Source: DASUBN01 sp964584665 (GTDB lineage Bacteria > Pseudomonadota > Gammaproteobacteria > Natronospirales > REEB76). Taken from it: a DNA stretch of 64,000 nucleotides. Positions within the stretch are counted from its first letter, which is position 1. Each line of letters begins with the position of its first letter. The position numbers and the translations under genes are program-made. Positions 44,064-54,325 of this stretch are shown here, piece after piece. Location: NCBI GenBank assembly GCA_964584665.1, contig CAZPAO010000007.1:1-64000 (forward strand), written 5' to 3'. A model generated the notes under the pieces. It had not been told where the DNA came from and searched no databases. It saw only the letters and a list, made by a program, of their open reading frames with translations.

Positions 44064-44645
44064 TCAGTCGTTCGGCACCACGCTGGCCTTGGCGCCCAGA
44101 GCCTTGGAGACCGCCGCTGCAGCCTTGTCGGCATCCGGACGTTCCGCATAAGGCCCGACGCGCACGCGGTAATAGGTGTGCCCGGCCTTGCTGAAGTGGC
44201 TGACGCTGGCCTTGATGCCGTGGGCCTTCAAGGTCTTCACCACCTTGTCGGCGTTGGCCTGGCTGCCGTAACTGCCGGCCTGCACCGTCCATTTCCCGCC
44301 GGACTGTGTCGCGGGAGCCGCCGCAGGCTTGGCGGCCGGTTTGGCCGCCGGCTGAGCCGGGCGGGATATGGCATGCACAGGCGCGACCGGGACCGTGGCG
44401 GCGGCAGGGGCCGGCGCGGTGGCGGCAGGCATCAGCGCCGTGGCGGGACCGGCGGCGGTGCCGCCTGCCAAGGGCAGGCTGTACTGCTGCTGGGGTGCCG
44501 TGGAATCGGAGGGCGGCAGGGTGAGCGGCTGGCTCACGCTGGAATCCGGCGCGGGGGAACCCTTGAGGAAGAAGGGGATGATGATGACGCCCAACACCAC
44601 CAGCACACCGGCGCCGATGAGGCGCTCTTTCAGTCCGATCTCCAT
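44064..44645 (-). CDS. SPOR-domain cell-division-type protein (DedD-like)
   Basis: 193 residues. A short cytoplasmic head (MEIGLKERLIGAG), one transmembrane helix (about 9-27), an Ala/Pro-rich periplasmic linker with AKPAAKPAA, and a C-terminal SPOR domain at about 117-190 (WTVQAGSYGSQANADKVV, YYRVRVGPYAERPDADKA) that binds denuded septal glycan. The layout and its place between folC and cvpA correspond to dedD. The ATG at 44645 has GGGAG upstream; longer frames overlap folC. Confidence 0.9.
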   Translation of the reverse strand: MEIGLKERLIGAGVLVVLGVIIIPFFLKGSPAPDSSVSQPLTLPPSDSTAPQQQYSLPLAGGTAAGPATALMPAATAPAPAAATVPVAPVHAISRPAQPAAKPAAKPAAAPATQSGGKWTVQAGSYGSQANADKVVKTLKAHGIKASVSHFSKAGHTYYRVRVGPYAERPDADKAAAAVSKALGAKASVVPND

Positions 44646-44703
44646 GCCGATCTCCCGGTCGGTAGCGGCGGGACCGCCGCGCGCACGGGAGTATAGCGTC
44701 TTT

Positions 44704-45960
44704 CTAGATGTCTTTAAGTATCTGCGCGACCGTCTGGAAGGAGCCGAACACCACCACGCGGTCGCCGGGTTGTGCCGCCGCGAACGCGGCGGCATGGGCC
44801 TGCGGCACCGAAGCATGCTCCAGCAGCTCCACCTGCGGCAGCGCGCTCCGCACGCGTGCCGCCAGCGCCGCGGCGCTCTGGCCACGCGGACCTTCGAGGC
44901 CGCCCAGGTACCAGCGGTCGAAGCGGCCCGCAAGCGCCTGGGCCACCTCCTCCACCGCCTTGTCCCGGAACATGCCCATGACGCCGTAGGTGCGGCCGCC
45001 GGCGGGATGGGCCATGAGGTTCGCCGCCAGCACCCGTGCAGCATCCGGGTTATGGGAGACATCGAACACCCGCTCCACCGGTCCCGGTATGCGCTGGAAC
45101 CGCGCCGCGATGCGCGCCTGGATGAGTCCTTCGCGGATGGCCGCTTCCGGCACCTGGAGGCGAGGCGCCGCCTGCAAGGCCGCGATCACCGTGGCGGCGT
45201 TGTCGTATTGGATGCGCCCGGGCAAGGAAGGCGACGGCAGGCTGCGAATCTCGCCCTCCTGCCCGCGCCAGTCCCAGATGTCGCCTTCGATGCGGCAGTC
45301 GAAGTCGCGGCCCAGCACTTGCAGCCTGGCACCGAGGGTCATGGCATGCTCCAGCAACGATGCGGGCGGCTCGCGGTCGCCGCAGAGGGCGGGCCGGCCC
45401 GCGCGATAGATGCCCGCCTTCTCCCGGCCGATGCTCTCCCGGTCCGGACCCAGCCAATCCTGGTGGTCGAGGCCGACGGAAGCCACCAACGCGGAATCCG
45501 CATCCAGGGCGTTGACGGCATCCAGCCGCCCGCCCAGACCCACCTCCAGCACCGCAGCACTGACGCCACGGCGGGCGAAGATGTCTATCGCAGCGAGGGT
45601 GCCGAACTCGAAGTAGGTGACTGCAAGGTCGCCCCGCGCCGAGTCGATGCGGGCGAAGGCTTCGCAGAACTCCTCGTCGGAGGCGTCGACCCCATCCACC
45701 CTCACCCGCTCGTTGTAGCGCAGGATATGGGGCGAGACGTAGGCGCCGACTCTATGACCGGCGGCCCTCAGCATGGCTTCCGCGAAACTGACGCAGGAAC
45801 CCTTGCCGTTGGTTCCGCCCACCGTGAGGATCGGATACTCAGGCGCGTCGAGATGGAGCGCCTTCAGGACATGCTGGACACGATGCAACCCGAGATCGAT
45901 GACGTTCGGGTGCAGCTGCTCCTGCCAGGCCAGCCATTCAGGAAGGGTCTTGAAGCGCAT
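44704..45960 (-). CDS. folC: Bifunctional dihydrofolate synthase / folylpolyglutamate synthase
   Basis: Adds glutamate to dihydropteroate and to folates. 418 residues, Mur-ligase fold: ATP site TVGGTNGKGSCVSF, the FEFGTLAAIDIFA segment, VLEVGLGGRLDAVN and the C-terminal VFDVSHNPDAARVLA. It lies 22 bases after accD on the same strand, as in many gammaproteobacteria. Confidence 0.95.
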   Translation of the reverse strand: MRFKTLPEWLAWQEQLHPNVIDLGLHRVQHVLKALHLDAPEYPILTVGGTNGKGSCVSFAEAMLRAAGHRVGAYVSPHILRYNERVRVDGVDASDEEFCEAFARIDSARGDLAVTYFEFGTLAAIDIFARRGVSAAVLEVGLGGRLDAVNALDADSALVASVGLDHQDWLGPDRESIGREKAGIYRAGRPALCGDREPPASLLEHAMTLGARLQVLGRDFDCRIEGDIWDWRGQEGEIRSLPSPSLPGRIQYDNAATVIAALQAAPRLQVPEAAIREGLIQARIAARFQRIPGPVERVFDVSHNPDAARVLAANLMAHPAGGRTYGVMGMFRDKAVEEVAQALAGRFDRWYLGGLEGPRGQSAAALAARVRSALPQVELLEHASVPQAHAAAFAAAQPGDRVVVFGSFQTVAQILKDI

Positions 45961-45982
45961 GGGTCAGCGCGCGATGCGCGTG

Positions 45983-46864
45983 TTACGCGTTCTCGGCCTC
46001 TTGGGGGGCCGGTTGGCGCGTGAGGGTCGCCAGGATGCCGGCGAGCTTGTCGCGCATCTCGCGGCGATCCACGATGAGGTCGATGGCGCCGTGCTCCACC
46101 AGGAACTCGCTGCGCTGGAAGCCCTCCGGCAGGGTCTCGCGCACGGTCTGCTCGATGACACGCTGGCCGGCGAAGCCGATGAGGGCCTTGGGCTCCGCCA
46201 CATTCACGTCGCCCAGCATGGCGAGGCTCGCGGACACGCCGCCGGTGGTGGGATCGGTCATGACCGAGATGAAGGGCACGCCGGCCTTGGCGAGCTTCGC
46301 CAGGGCCGCGCTGGTCTTGGCCATCTGCATCAGGGAGATCAGCGCCTCCTGCATTCGCGCCCCGCCGCTGGCGGAGAAGCACACCAAGGGAGCACCCTCC
46401 TCCAGGGCCGCGTCGGCGGCGCGCACGAAGCGCTCGCCCACCACGGAACCCATGGAACCGCCCATGTACTTGAACTCGAAGGCGCAGGCCACGATGCGCA
46501 TGCCCTTCAGCCGGCCCTTCATGGCGACGAGCGCGTCCTTCTCGCCGGTGGCCTTCTGGGCTGCGGTGATGCGGTCCTTGTACTTCTTGCTGTCCTTGAA
46601 CTTGAGCACGTCCACCGGCTCGATGTTGGCGCCGATCTCGGCGCCGGAGCCTGCATCCAGGAAGAACTCCAGGCGCTGGCGCGCGCCGAGACGCATGTGG
46701 TGGTTGCACTTGGGGCAGACGTAGAGGTTGCGCTCCACTTCGGCGCGGTACAGCACCGAGTTGCATTCGTCGCATTTGGTCCACAGGCCCTCGGGCACGC
46801 TGCGCCGGCTGGCGCGGCCTTCGGTGTTGATGCGGGAGGGGACGAGTTTCTTGAACCAGTTCAT
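45983..46864 (-). CDS. accD: Acetyl-CoA carboxylase carboxyltransferase subunit beta
   Basis: Transfers carboxyl from biotin to acetyl-CoA to give malonyl-CoA, together with AccA. 293 residues. The N-terminal C4 zinc finger (WTKCDECNSVLY ... YVCPKCNHHM) and the crotonase-like core (VCFSASGGARMQEALISLMQM, VMTDPTTGGVSAS) are complete. GAGG precedes the ATG. It follows trpA by 7 bases, so tryptophan, fatty-acid and folate genes share a transcript. Confidence 0.97.
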   Translation of the reverse strand: MNWFKKLVPSRINTEGRASRRSVPEGLWTKCDECNSVLYRAEVERNLYVCPKCNHHMRLGARQRLEFFLDAGSGAEIGANIEPVDVLKFKDSKKYKDRITAAQKATGEKDALVAMKGRLKGMRIVACAFEFKYMGGSMGSVVGERFVRAADAALEEGAPLVCFSASGGARMQEALISLMQMAKTSAALAKLAKAGVPFISVMTDPTTGGVSASLAMLGDVNVAEPKALIGFAGQRVIEQTVRETLPEGFQRSEFLVEHGAIDLIVDRREMRDKLAGILATLTRQPAPQEAENA

Positions 46865-46871
46865 GCGGACC

Positions 46872-47686
46872 TCAGTTGTTGGCGCGGGCGGCGTCCATGG
46901 CCTGACGCAACCCGGCGACGAAACCCTGCACTTCGGCGGTCATGCGCGCGGCATCGCCCTTGTGCTCGGCGATGCGGCTCACCACCGCGCTGCCGACTAT
47001 CACCGCATCCGCCGCACCGGCCAGTGCCGCCGCGGTGGCCGCATCGCGCACCCCGAAGCCCACGCCCACCGGCAGCGGAGTCAGGCCGCGCAACTTGCCG
47101 AGCCGCTCACGGACCGCATCCAGGTCCAGGCTGGCCGCGCCGGTGACACCCTTCAGGGACACATAATAGACGAAGCCGGAGGCGGTTTCCGTGATGCGCC
47201 GGGCACGCGCCATATCGGTGGTGGGCGCCAGCAGGAAGATGGGGTCGAGGCCTTTGGCGCGCAACAGCCCCGCCAGGGGCTCCGCTTCCTCAGGCGGCAT
47301 GTCCACTGTCAGCACCCCGTCCACTCCGGCGGCCGCTGCGGCGGCAGCGAAGGCCTCAGCGCCCATCGCCTCCACCGGATTGAGGTAACCCATGAGGATC
47401 ACCGGCGTATCCCGATCCTGGGCGCGGAACTCCCGCGCCATGGCGAGCACGTCTTTCAAGGTCACGCCATTCTTGAGTGCCCGTTCATGGGCTGCCTGGA
47501 TCACCGGGCCGTCTGCGCTCGGATCCGAGAACGGCACGCCGAGTTCCAGCGCATCGGCGCCAGCCTTCACCAGGGCATGCATCAGCGGCACGGTGGACTC
47601 TCGACCCGGGTCGCCGGCTGCGATGTAGGGCACGAGCGCGGTGCGACGTTCGGTCTTCAGTTCGGCGAACCGCGTGGAGAGGCGAC

Positions 47687-47690
<4 letters not shown>
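46872..47690 (-). CDS. trpA: Tryptophan synthase alpha chain
   Basis: Converts indole-3-glycerol phosphate to indole, which passes to TrpB. 272 residues. The catalytic Glu lies in ADALELGVPFSDPSADGP and the Asp in GVLTVDMPPEEAE; the phosphate-binding GFGVRDAATAAAL is present. The start overlaps the trpB stop by 4 bases (ATGA), the usual coupling for equal expression. Confidence 0.97.
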
Positions 47691-48902
<1,212 letters not shown>

Positions 48903-48919
<17 letters not shown>

Positions 48920-49529
48920 CGTTCACCTCGTGCACGAAGGCGGTCATCTTGCCCTCGTCCTTGATGCCGGGCGCGGACTCGACGCCGCTGGAGACGTCCA
49001 CGCCATAGGGCCGCACGATGCGGATGGCGGTGGCGACGTTGCCGGGATTCAAACCGCCCGCCAGGATCAGCGGCGGACCGTCCACCTTGGGGAGCGAGGC
49101 CCAGTCGAAACTCACACCGGTGCCGCCGCTCTGTCCGGCGGCATGGCTGTCAAGCAAGAGGGCCGCAGCGCCTGCATGGCGGCGGGTGTATTCGGCCACG
49201 TCAGCCTGGCTGCCCATGGGCACCGCCTTTATATAAGGCCGGTTGAAACCCCGGCAGAATTCCGCGGGCTCGCCGCCGTGGAACTGGAGCAACTCGACAC
49301 GCACGCCGTCCAGCACCTGCTGCACCTGCTCAGCGCTGGGATCCAGGAACAGGGCGGTCACGGTGACGAAGGCCGGAAGGCTCGCCACCAGGGTGCGCGC
49401 CTGCTCCACGCTCACGTGCCGCGGGCTCTTGGGATAGAACACGAGGCCGACGGCATCCACGCCGAGGCGCGCCGCCGCGACGGTGTCCTCCACCCGTGTC
49501 ATGCCGCAGACTTTTACCCTGACCCGCAC
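48903..49529 (-). CDS. trpF: Phosphoribosylanthranilate isomerase
   Basis: The third step of the tryptophan branch. 208 residues, TIM barrel: the catalytic Cys in RVKVCGMTR, Asp in LLLDSHAAGQSGGTG, and the phosphate site LAGGLNPGNVATAI and GVDVSSGVES. The start is GTG at 49529 with GGAG 7 bases upstream. It follows truA by 15 bases and overlaps trpB. The trpE, G, D and C genes are not in the window. Confidence 0.95.
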
Positions 49530-49544
49530 CGCATCGCTCCTAGA

Positions 49545-50345
49545 CTAGGGATTCGAGAGGTTATCAGAAAACAACGCCCCGACCGGCACCGGTATTCCAT
49601 ACTCGGGGGGATATCGCACCGCCACGAGGCTGAGACCGTTGGGCGGAGCGGTCACGCCGCCGAGGCCGCGGTCGCGGCCTTCCAGCACCTCGCGCGCCCA
49701 ATCCGGCGCCCGTTTGCCCTCGCCCACGGCGATCAGGACTCCGGCGATGTTCCGCACCATGTGATGGAGGAACCCGTCCGCCAGGGCGTCGATGACGATG
49801 CGTTCGCCCTCGCGGCGCACGTCGAGGCGCGTGAGGTTGCGCACCGGCTGCTTGGCCTGGCAGTCGACGGAACGGAATGCGGAGAAGTCATGCTTGCCTA
49901 TGAGGTGGCGTGCGGACGCCTGCATGTGCGCTACCTCCAGCGGCCGGTGGGTCCAGGTGAGTTCGTCGCGCCCCAGGGCCGGGCGCGTGTCGCGGTTCAG
50001 GATCACGTAGCGATACTGGCGCGCGGTGGCCTTGAAGCGCGCGTTGAAGGTCTCCGGCACTTCCTTCACCCAGCCCGCCGCCACGTCCGGCGGCAGGTTG
50101 GAGTTGGTGCCGAGCAGCCAGCCGCGCAGTTCACGTCGGGCTTCCGTGTCGAAGTGGATAACCTGGCCCGTGGCGTGCACGCCGGCGTCGGTGCGGCCCG
50201 CGCAGGTGACCGCGACCGGGTGGTCCGCCACCTTGGCGAGCGCCTCCTCCACCGCTGCCTGCACGGTGCGTCCGGGGTGAGGCTGGCTCTGCCAGCCCAT
50301 GAAGGCGGAGCCGTCGTATTCGATGCCGAGTGCGAGACGCGTCAT
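49545..50345 (-). CDS. truA: tRNA pseudouridine synthase A (positions 38-40)
   Basis: Modifies the anticodon stem-loop of many tRNAs. 266 residues; the catalytic Asp is D53 in CAGRTDAGVHATGQV. The ATG at 50345 gives the family N-terminus MTRLALGIEYDGSAFMGWQ; an upstream ATG at 50372 lies inside a stem-loop. It sits between fimV and trpF as in Pseudomonas. Confidence 0.95.
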   Translation of the reverse strand: MTRLALGIEYDGSAFMGWQSQPHPGRTVQAAVEEALAKVADHPVAVTCAGRTDAGVHATGQVIHFDTEARRELRGWLLGTNSNLPPDVAAGWVKEVPETFNARFKATARQYRYVILNRDTRPALGRDELTWTHRPLEVAHMQASARHLIGKHDFSAFRSVDCQAKQPVRNLTRLDVRREGERIVIDALADGFLHHMVRNIAGVLIAVGEGKRAPDWAREVLEGRDRGLGGVTAPPNGLSLVAVRYPPEYGIPVPVGALFSDNLSNP

Positions 50346-50363
50346 GCGGGCCCCGAAATGATT

Positions 50364-50389
50364 CCGCCGCATCCTCGCGGATGCGGCGG
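50364..50389 (-). terminator. Stem-loop between fimV and truA
   Basis: A perfect 11-bp stem (CCGCCGCATCC with its complement) around TCGC, 40 bases after the fimV stop. There is no T-run, so it is more likely a REP-like or RNA-stabilising hairpin than a complete terminator. Confidence 0.5.
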
Positions 50390-50429
50390 CATGGTCTGGA
50401 CAGCCCGGTCGCGCCGGGCGGGATCGGCG

Positions 50430-53168
50430 TCAGGAGACGTGTTTGATCAGTTCCTGCGCTTCCTGTTTCTGCTGCGCGTTGCCCTCGGCGATCACCTCTT
50501 CGAGGATGCTCTTGGCGCCATCGGGATCGCCCATGTCGATGTAGGCACGAGCCAGATCCAGCTTGGTGCCGATCTCGCTCATGCTGCTGCCACCGGCCGC
50601 AGGTTCCTCGGCGGCGGCGCTGCCGAGATCCATGCTGAGGTCGTCCGCGGGAGCCGGGGGCTTGGGCGGGCGGATGGCGAGGGTCTTGTCGTCTTCCTCG
50701 GCAGGCGACTCCGGCTGGGCCGGGACGTTGGTGTTCACGAACGAGGCCAGATCGTTCAGGGCCTTGTCGAACTCCACCTGGGAATCGGTGCCGAAATCGG
50801 TGGCCACGGTAGGCTCGTCGGTGCCGAGCGAGGGCGCGGCCTTCTCCACGCCGCCCTGCTTGGCAGGGGTCGGCTCGAAGTTGAGGTCGCCCAGGTCGAA
50901 CTCCATGCCGCCTTCTGCGGCCGGGGCAGGCGCCGGAGCTTCCTCCGCCGGGGCCGGAGCCGCAGCGGGCTCGATGTCCGGCAGGGAGAAGTCCATGAGG
51001 TTGTCGTCCGCCGGCGCGGGAGCCGGTGCCGGGGCTTCGGGGATGGGATCCGCACCGGCGCTGGTGAAGGCGCCGCCCAGAGCGTCGAGGTCGCTCACCA
51101 CGGTGTCGGTGCCGCCGCCGTCGAGGGCGATGTCCACCGCGCCGCCGCCCGCCGAGGCGCCGGAGGCGCTGAACAGCGGTTCATCCGGGGCCACCTGGCG
51201 GCCCATGATCGCGACGCTCTCCCAATCCTTGTCCGTGCCGCCGCCCATGGACTGACGCAGCTTCTTCGCTTCGTTGACGAAGTTGGCCTTGTCACCGGCG
51301 GTGAAGAACACTTCCAGCAGCTTGATCTGCACCGGGCGCGAGTCGGGGTTCTGGCGCAAGGTCTTGCGCAGCACGTCCGCGGCCTGGTCGTAGAGACCGT
51401 AGGCCATGTGGAAATCTGCTTCCGCCATGGGGTCAGACACGTCGAGCTGCGAACCGCCCGCCGGTGCGTTGCCCACCATGGTGTCGCCCATGGGCGCCGG
51501 AGGCGGCGAGGCCATGAGCATGGTCTTGTCGCTGTCGCCTGCGATCTCGGTAGGCGGCTCCGCGAGCACGGTGCGGTCCTGCGACTCGGAGGACGAAGTC
51601 TTCTTGGCCTTGTTGCGTGTGCGCGTGGTGGAGGACGCGGCTTCGGTGGCGTCACCGCCCACCTGCTCCTGCTTCATCCAGTCGGCCTTGATGCGGCTCG
51701 GGCTGGAGCTGGCGCCGGAGGCAGAAGCCTTGCGCTTCTTCACCATCACCACCACCAGCACGATGATGGCGAGGGCTATCAGCGCCCCCAACACGTAGAC
51801 GTTGAAGATCATGTCCATGATGCCGCCGCCGGATTCCTGGGCGGGCTGCGACGCGGACTTCGCCGGCGCGGGCACGATGGGCTTGGGCAGCGGGATGTTG
51901 GTGGCGGGCGGCGGCGCGAGGCTCGGCGCGGCGTTCTGCTGCGCGGCCTGCTGCTGCACATTGGCCAGGGAATTGCTGTTGACCGCGAGCGGCGCCTGGT
52001 TGGCGGGCGCAGGCGCGGGAGCCGGCGCGACCGCCGTGCTCTTGCCGTTCTTGCCGGCGGACTTGGACGGCTTCACGGGCGTCTCGCCGCTGCCTTCGGT
52101 GGCGGCACCCGGGACCTGGGCGCTGCTCTCGGCGGCGGAACCCGGCGCCACGAGCTGCAGGGCCGGCGACGTGGATGCGGCGGTGGCGGCGTTGGGCGCG
52201 GCCTCGACGGCGCGGTTCTCGCGCCAGGCCTGCATCTGCGCGCGCACTTCGTTGTTGGCGTCGGTCACGCTCACGGCCTGCGCGTCGGAGGCGGTGGGCA
52301 TGCGCAGGATGTAGCCCGACTTCATGCGGTTGATATTGCTGCGCATGAACACTTCGGGGTTCGCCTGGTAGATGGCGATCATCATCTGGTTCAGCGTCAC
52401 GCCTTCCGGACGCACCGACCTGGCGATGCTGGAGAGCGTGTCGCCGCGGTGAATCGGTCCGTAATTCGTGCCAAGCGCCCGTTGTGCGGGCGCCTGCTCG
52501 ACGGAGGGCGCGGGAGCCGGCGGCGGCGAAGCCGTGGGCTCGGGTGTCGCCTCTGCAGGAGCGGGTTGCTGTTGCGGCGCCGCGGCGACTTCCGCCGGCG
52601 CCTGCTGCTGTGCGGGAGCCTGCTCGGCGGGTGCGACGACTTCAGCAGACGCGCTGGAAGGCTGCATCGCGGGAGCGGGGACCGGCACGGGGACTGGAGC
52701 CGCGGCGACGGGCGCCGGTGCGGCGGGCTGGGCGGCCTGCTGCGCGGGAGCGGAAGCGGCGTTCGCGGTCTGGAAGGCCGGCGGGTTGAGCAGCACCGTG
52801 TATTCGCGGATCAGCTCGCCGTTGTTCCAGTTCGCATCCAGCAGGAAATCCAGGAACGGTTCACGCACCGCCTGGTTGCTGGTGATGTGCACGTAGGAAG
52901 TGCCGTCGGGATTGCGCACAACCAGGAACTGCAGCTGGCTGAGCACTTCAGGACGGTCGAGACCAGCCTGGCTGAACTGGCTCAAGCCCGCGAGTTTCAC
53001 GTCGAGACTGTCCAGTTCGTCGCTGGTGGCGCCGATCACCGGGATGTCCGCGTTGAACTTGTCGTTGAGGGCGGAGTTGAGTTTGATCTCTCCCAAGCCG
53101 AGCGCGTTCGCCGCCATAGGCAGCGCCGCTGACACCAAGGCCAGAAGAACCTTCAACTTCTTGCTCAT
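50430..53168 (-). CDS. fimV: FimV-type polar hub protein
   Basis: An inner-membrane protein that organises cell poles and type IV pilus function in Pseudomonas. 912 residues from the ATG at 53168. Order: signal peptide, N-terminal FimV core (LGEIKLNSALNDKFNADIPV, YVHITSNQAVREPFLDFLLD), Ala/Pro/Gln-rich linker, LysM peptidoglycan-binding repeat (IHRGDTLSSIARSVRPEGVT), second linker, one transmembrane helix near residue 460 (VYVLGALIALAIIVLVVVMV), and an acidic cytoplasmic part with TPR-like repeats (EADFHMAYGLYDQAADVLRK) ending in the conserved FimV C-terminal motif (KLDLARAYIDMGDPDGAKSI). It lies between asd and truA as in Pseudomonas. A 14-nt motif upstream is shared with a DUF11 gene. Confidence 0.94.
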   Translation of the reverse strand: MSKKLKVLLALVSAALPMAANALGLGEIKLNSALNDKFNADIPVIGATSDELDSLDVKLAGLSQFSQAGLDRPEVLSQLQFLVVRNPDGTSYVHITSNQAVREPFLDFLLDANWNNGELIREYTVLLNPPAFQTANAASAPAQQAAQPAAPAPVAAAPVPVPVPAPAMQPSSASAEVVAPAEQAPAQQQAPAEVAAAPQQQPAPAEATPEPTASPPPAPAPSVEQAPAQRALGTNYGPIHRGDTLSSIARSVRPEGVTLNQMMIAIYQANPEVFMRSNINRMKSGYILRMPTASDAQAVSVTDANNEVRAQMQAWRENRAVEAAPNAATAASTSPALQLVAPGSAAESSAQVPGAATEGSGETPVKPSKSAGKNGKSTAVAPAPAPAPANQAPLAVNSNSLANVQQQAAQQNAAPSLAPPPATNIPLPKPIVPAPAKSASQPAQESGGGIMDMIFNVYVLGALIALAIIVLVVVMVKKRKASASGASSSPSRIKADWMKQEQVGGDATEAASSTTRTRNKAKKTSSSESQDRTVLAEPPTEIAGDSDKTMLMASPPPAPMGDTMVGNAPAGGSQLDVSDPMAEADFHMAYGLYDQAADVLRKTLRQNPDSRPVQIKLLEVFFTAGDKANFVNEAKKLRQSMGGGTDKDWESVAIMGRQVAPDEPLFSASGASAGGGAVDIALDGGGTDTVVSDLDALGGAFTSAGADPIPEAPAPAPAPADDNLMDFSLPDIEPAAAPAPAEEAPAPAPAAEGGMEFDLGDLNFEPTPAKQGGVEKAAPSLGTDEPTVATDFGTDSQVEFDKALNDLASFVNTNVPAQPESPAEEDDKTLAIRPPKPPAPADDLSMDLGSAAAEEPAAGGSSMSEIGTKLDLARAYIDMGDPDGAKSILEEVIAEGNAQQKQEAQELIKHVS

Positions 53169-53235
53169 TACTTTCTTCTCCCCCAACCCTCCCGTCCCCC
53201 AAGGGCTCGGGGGCCGGGTTTAGGACCCTGAAAAG

Positions 53236-53249
53236 CTCAGAACACTCTT
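53236..53249 (-). promoter_or_regulatory. 14-nt motif upstream of fimV, shared with a DUF11 gene
   Basis: The minus strand reads AAGAGTGTTCTGAG about 68 bases before the fimV start, differing in one base from the copy at 7880-7893. Both are followed by a TTTT run. It could be part of a regulator site or promoter; no known consensus fits. Confidence 0.35.
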
Positions 53250-53272
53250 TACAATGATGGGCTAACTATAGC

Positions 53273-54292
53273 TTATAAATAGGTTTTCACCAATAACTCG
53301 GCTATCTGGATGCTGTTCAGGGCGGCCCCCTTCCGGATGTTGTCAGACACCACCCAGAGGTCCACCCCCCGGGGGTGGCTGAGATCCTCCCGGATACGGC
53401 CCACATAGACCGGGTCCCGGCCGGAGGCCTCGGTCACCGGCGTGGGGTACCCCCCGGGCTTCCGCTCGTCCAGGACCACAACCCCTGGGGCCTTGGCCAA
53501 CAAGGCACGGACCTCCCCTGCCCCGATCTTGTTACGGGTCTCTATATGGATGGCCTCGGAATGGCCATAGAAGACCGGCACCCGGACGCAGGTGGCGTTC
53601 ACCTGGATGGCCGGGTCCAGGATCTTCTGGGTCTCCCATACCATCTTCATCTCTTCCCGGGTGTAGCCGTTGTCCTGGAACTCGTCCACCTGGGGCAGCA
53701 CGTTGAAGGCGATCTGCTTGGGGAACTTGCCGCCTTTCTCAAGGGGCTTGCCGTTGAGCAGGAGTGCCGTCTCCCGCGCCAGGCTCTCGATGGCCTGGCG
53801 GCCGGCACCGGACACGGCCTGATAGGTGGCGACGTTGATGCGCTCGATGACGGCGGCATCGTGGATGGGTTTCAGGGCCACCACCATCTGCATGGTGCTG
53901 CAGTTGGGGTTGGCGATGATGCCACGGGCCTTGTAGCCGGCCAGTGCCTGCGGGTTCACCTCCGTCACCACCAGTGGCACGTCCGCCTCGTTGCGGAAAC
54001 GGGAGGTGTTGTCGATGACCACGCAGCCGGCCGCCGCGGCCTTGGGCGCGTACTGCTCCGAGACCTTGGCGCCGGCGGAGAAGAGGCCGATCTGCGCCTG
54101 GGCAAAGTCGAACCCGGCGAGGTCCTGCACCACCACGTCACGGCCTGCGAACTCCACGCGGCTGCCGGCTGAGCGTTCGCTCGCCAGCGCATACAGCTTG
54201 CCCACCGGGAACTTGCGCTCCGCCAGGATCTCGAGCAGAGCGGTGCCCACGGCACCCGTCGCTCCCACCACCGCAACATCGAAGGTCTTCAC
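53273..54292 (-). CDS. asd: Aspartate-semialdehyde dehydrogenase
   Basis: Reduces aspartyl phosphate on the path to lysine, diaminopimelate, threonine and methionine. 339 residues. The NADP site is VVGATGAVGTALLEIL and the catalytic Cys is C131 in IIANPNCSTMQM, with the family segment QAVSGAGRQAIESL. It starts at GTG with GGAG 5 bases upstream. It is upstream of fimV, the order known from Pseudomonas. Confidence 0.96.
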   Translation of the reverse strand: MKTFDVAVVGATGAVGTALLEILAERKFPVGKLYALASERSAGSRVEFAGRDVVVQDLAGFDFAQAQIGLFSAGAKVSEQYAPKAAAAGCVVIDNTSRFRNEADVPLVVTEVNPQALAGYKARGIIANPNCSTMQMVVALKPIHDAAVIERINVATYQAVSGAGRQAIESLARETALLLNGKPLEKGGKFPKQIAFNVLPQVDEFQDNGYTREEMKMVWETQKILDPAIQVNATCVRVPVFYGHSEAIHIETRNKIGAGEVRALLAKAPGVVVLDERKPGGYPTPVTEASGRDPVYVGRIREDLSHPRGVDLWVVSDNIRKGAALNSIQIAELLVKTYL

Positions 54293-54325
54293 GCGGACTC
54301 CATATCTATATGTTGAGCCGTGCGC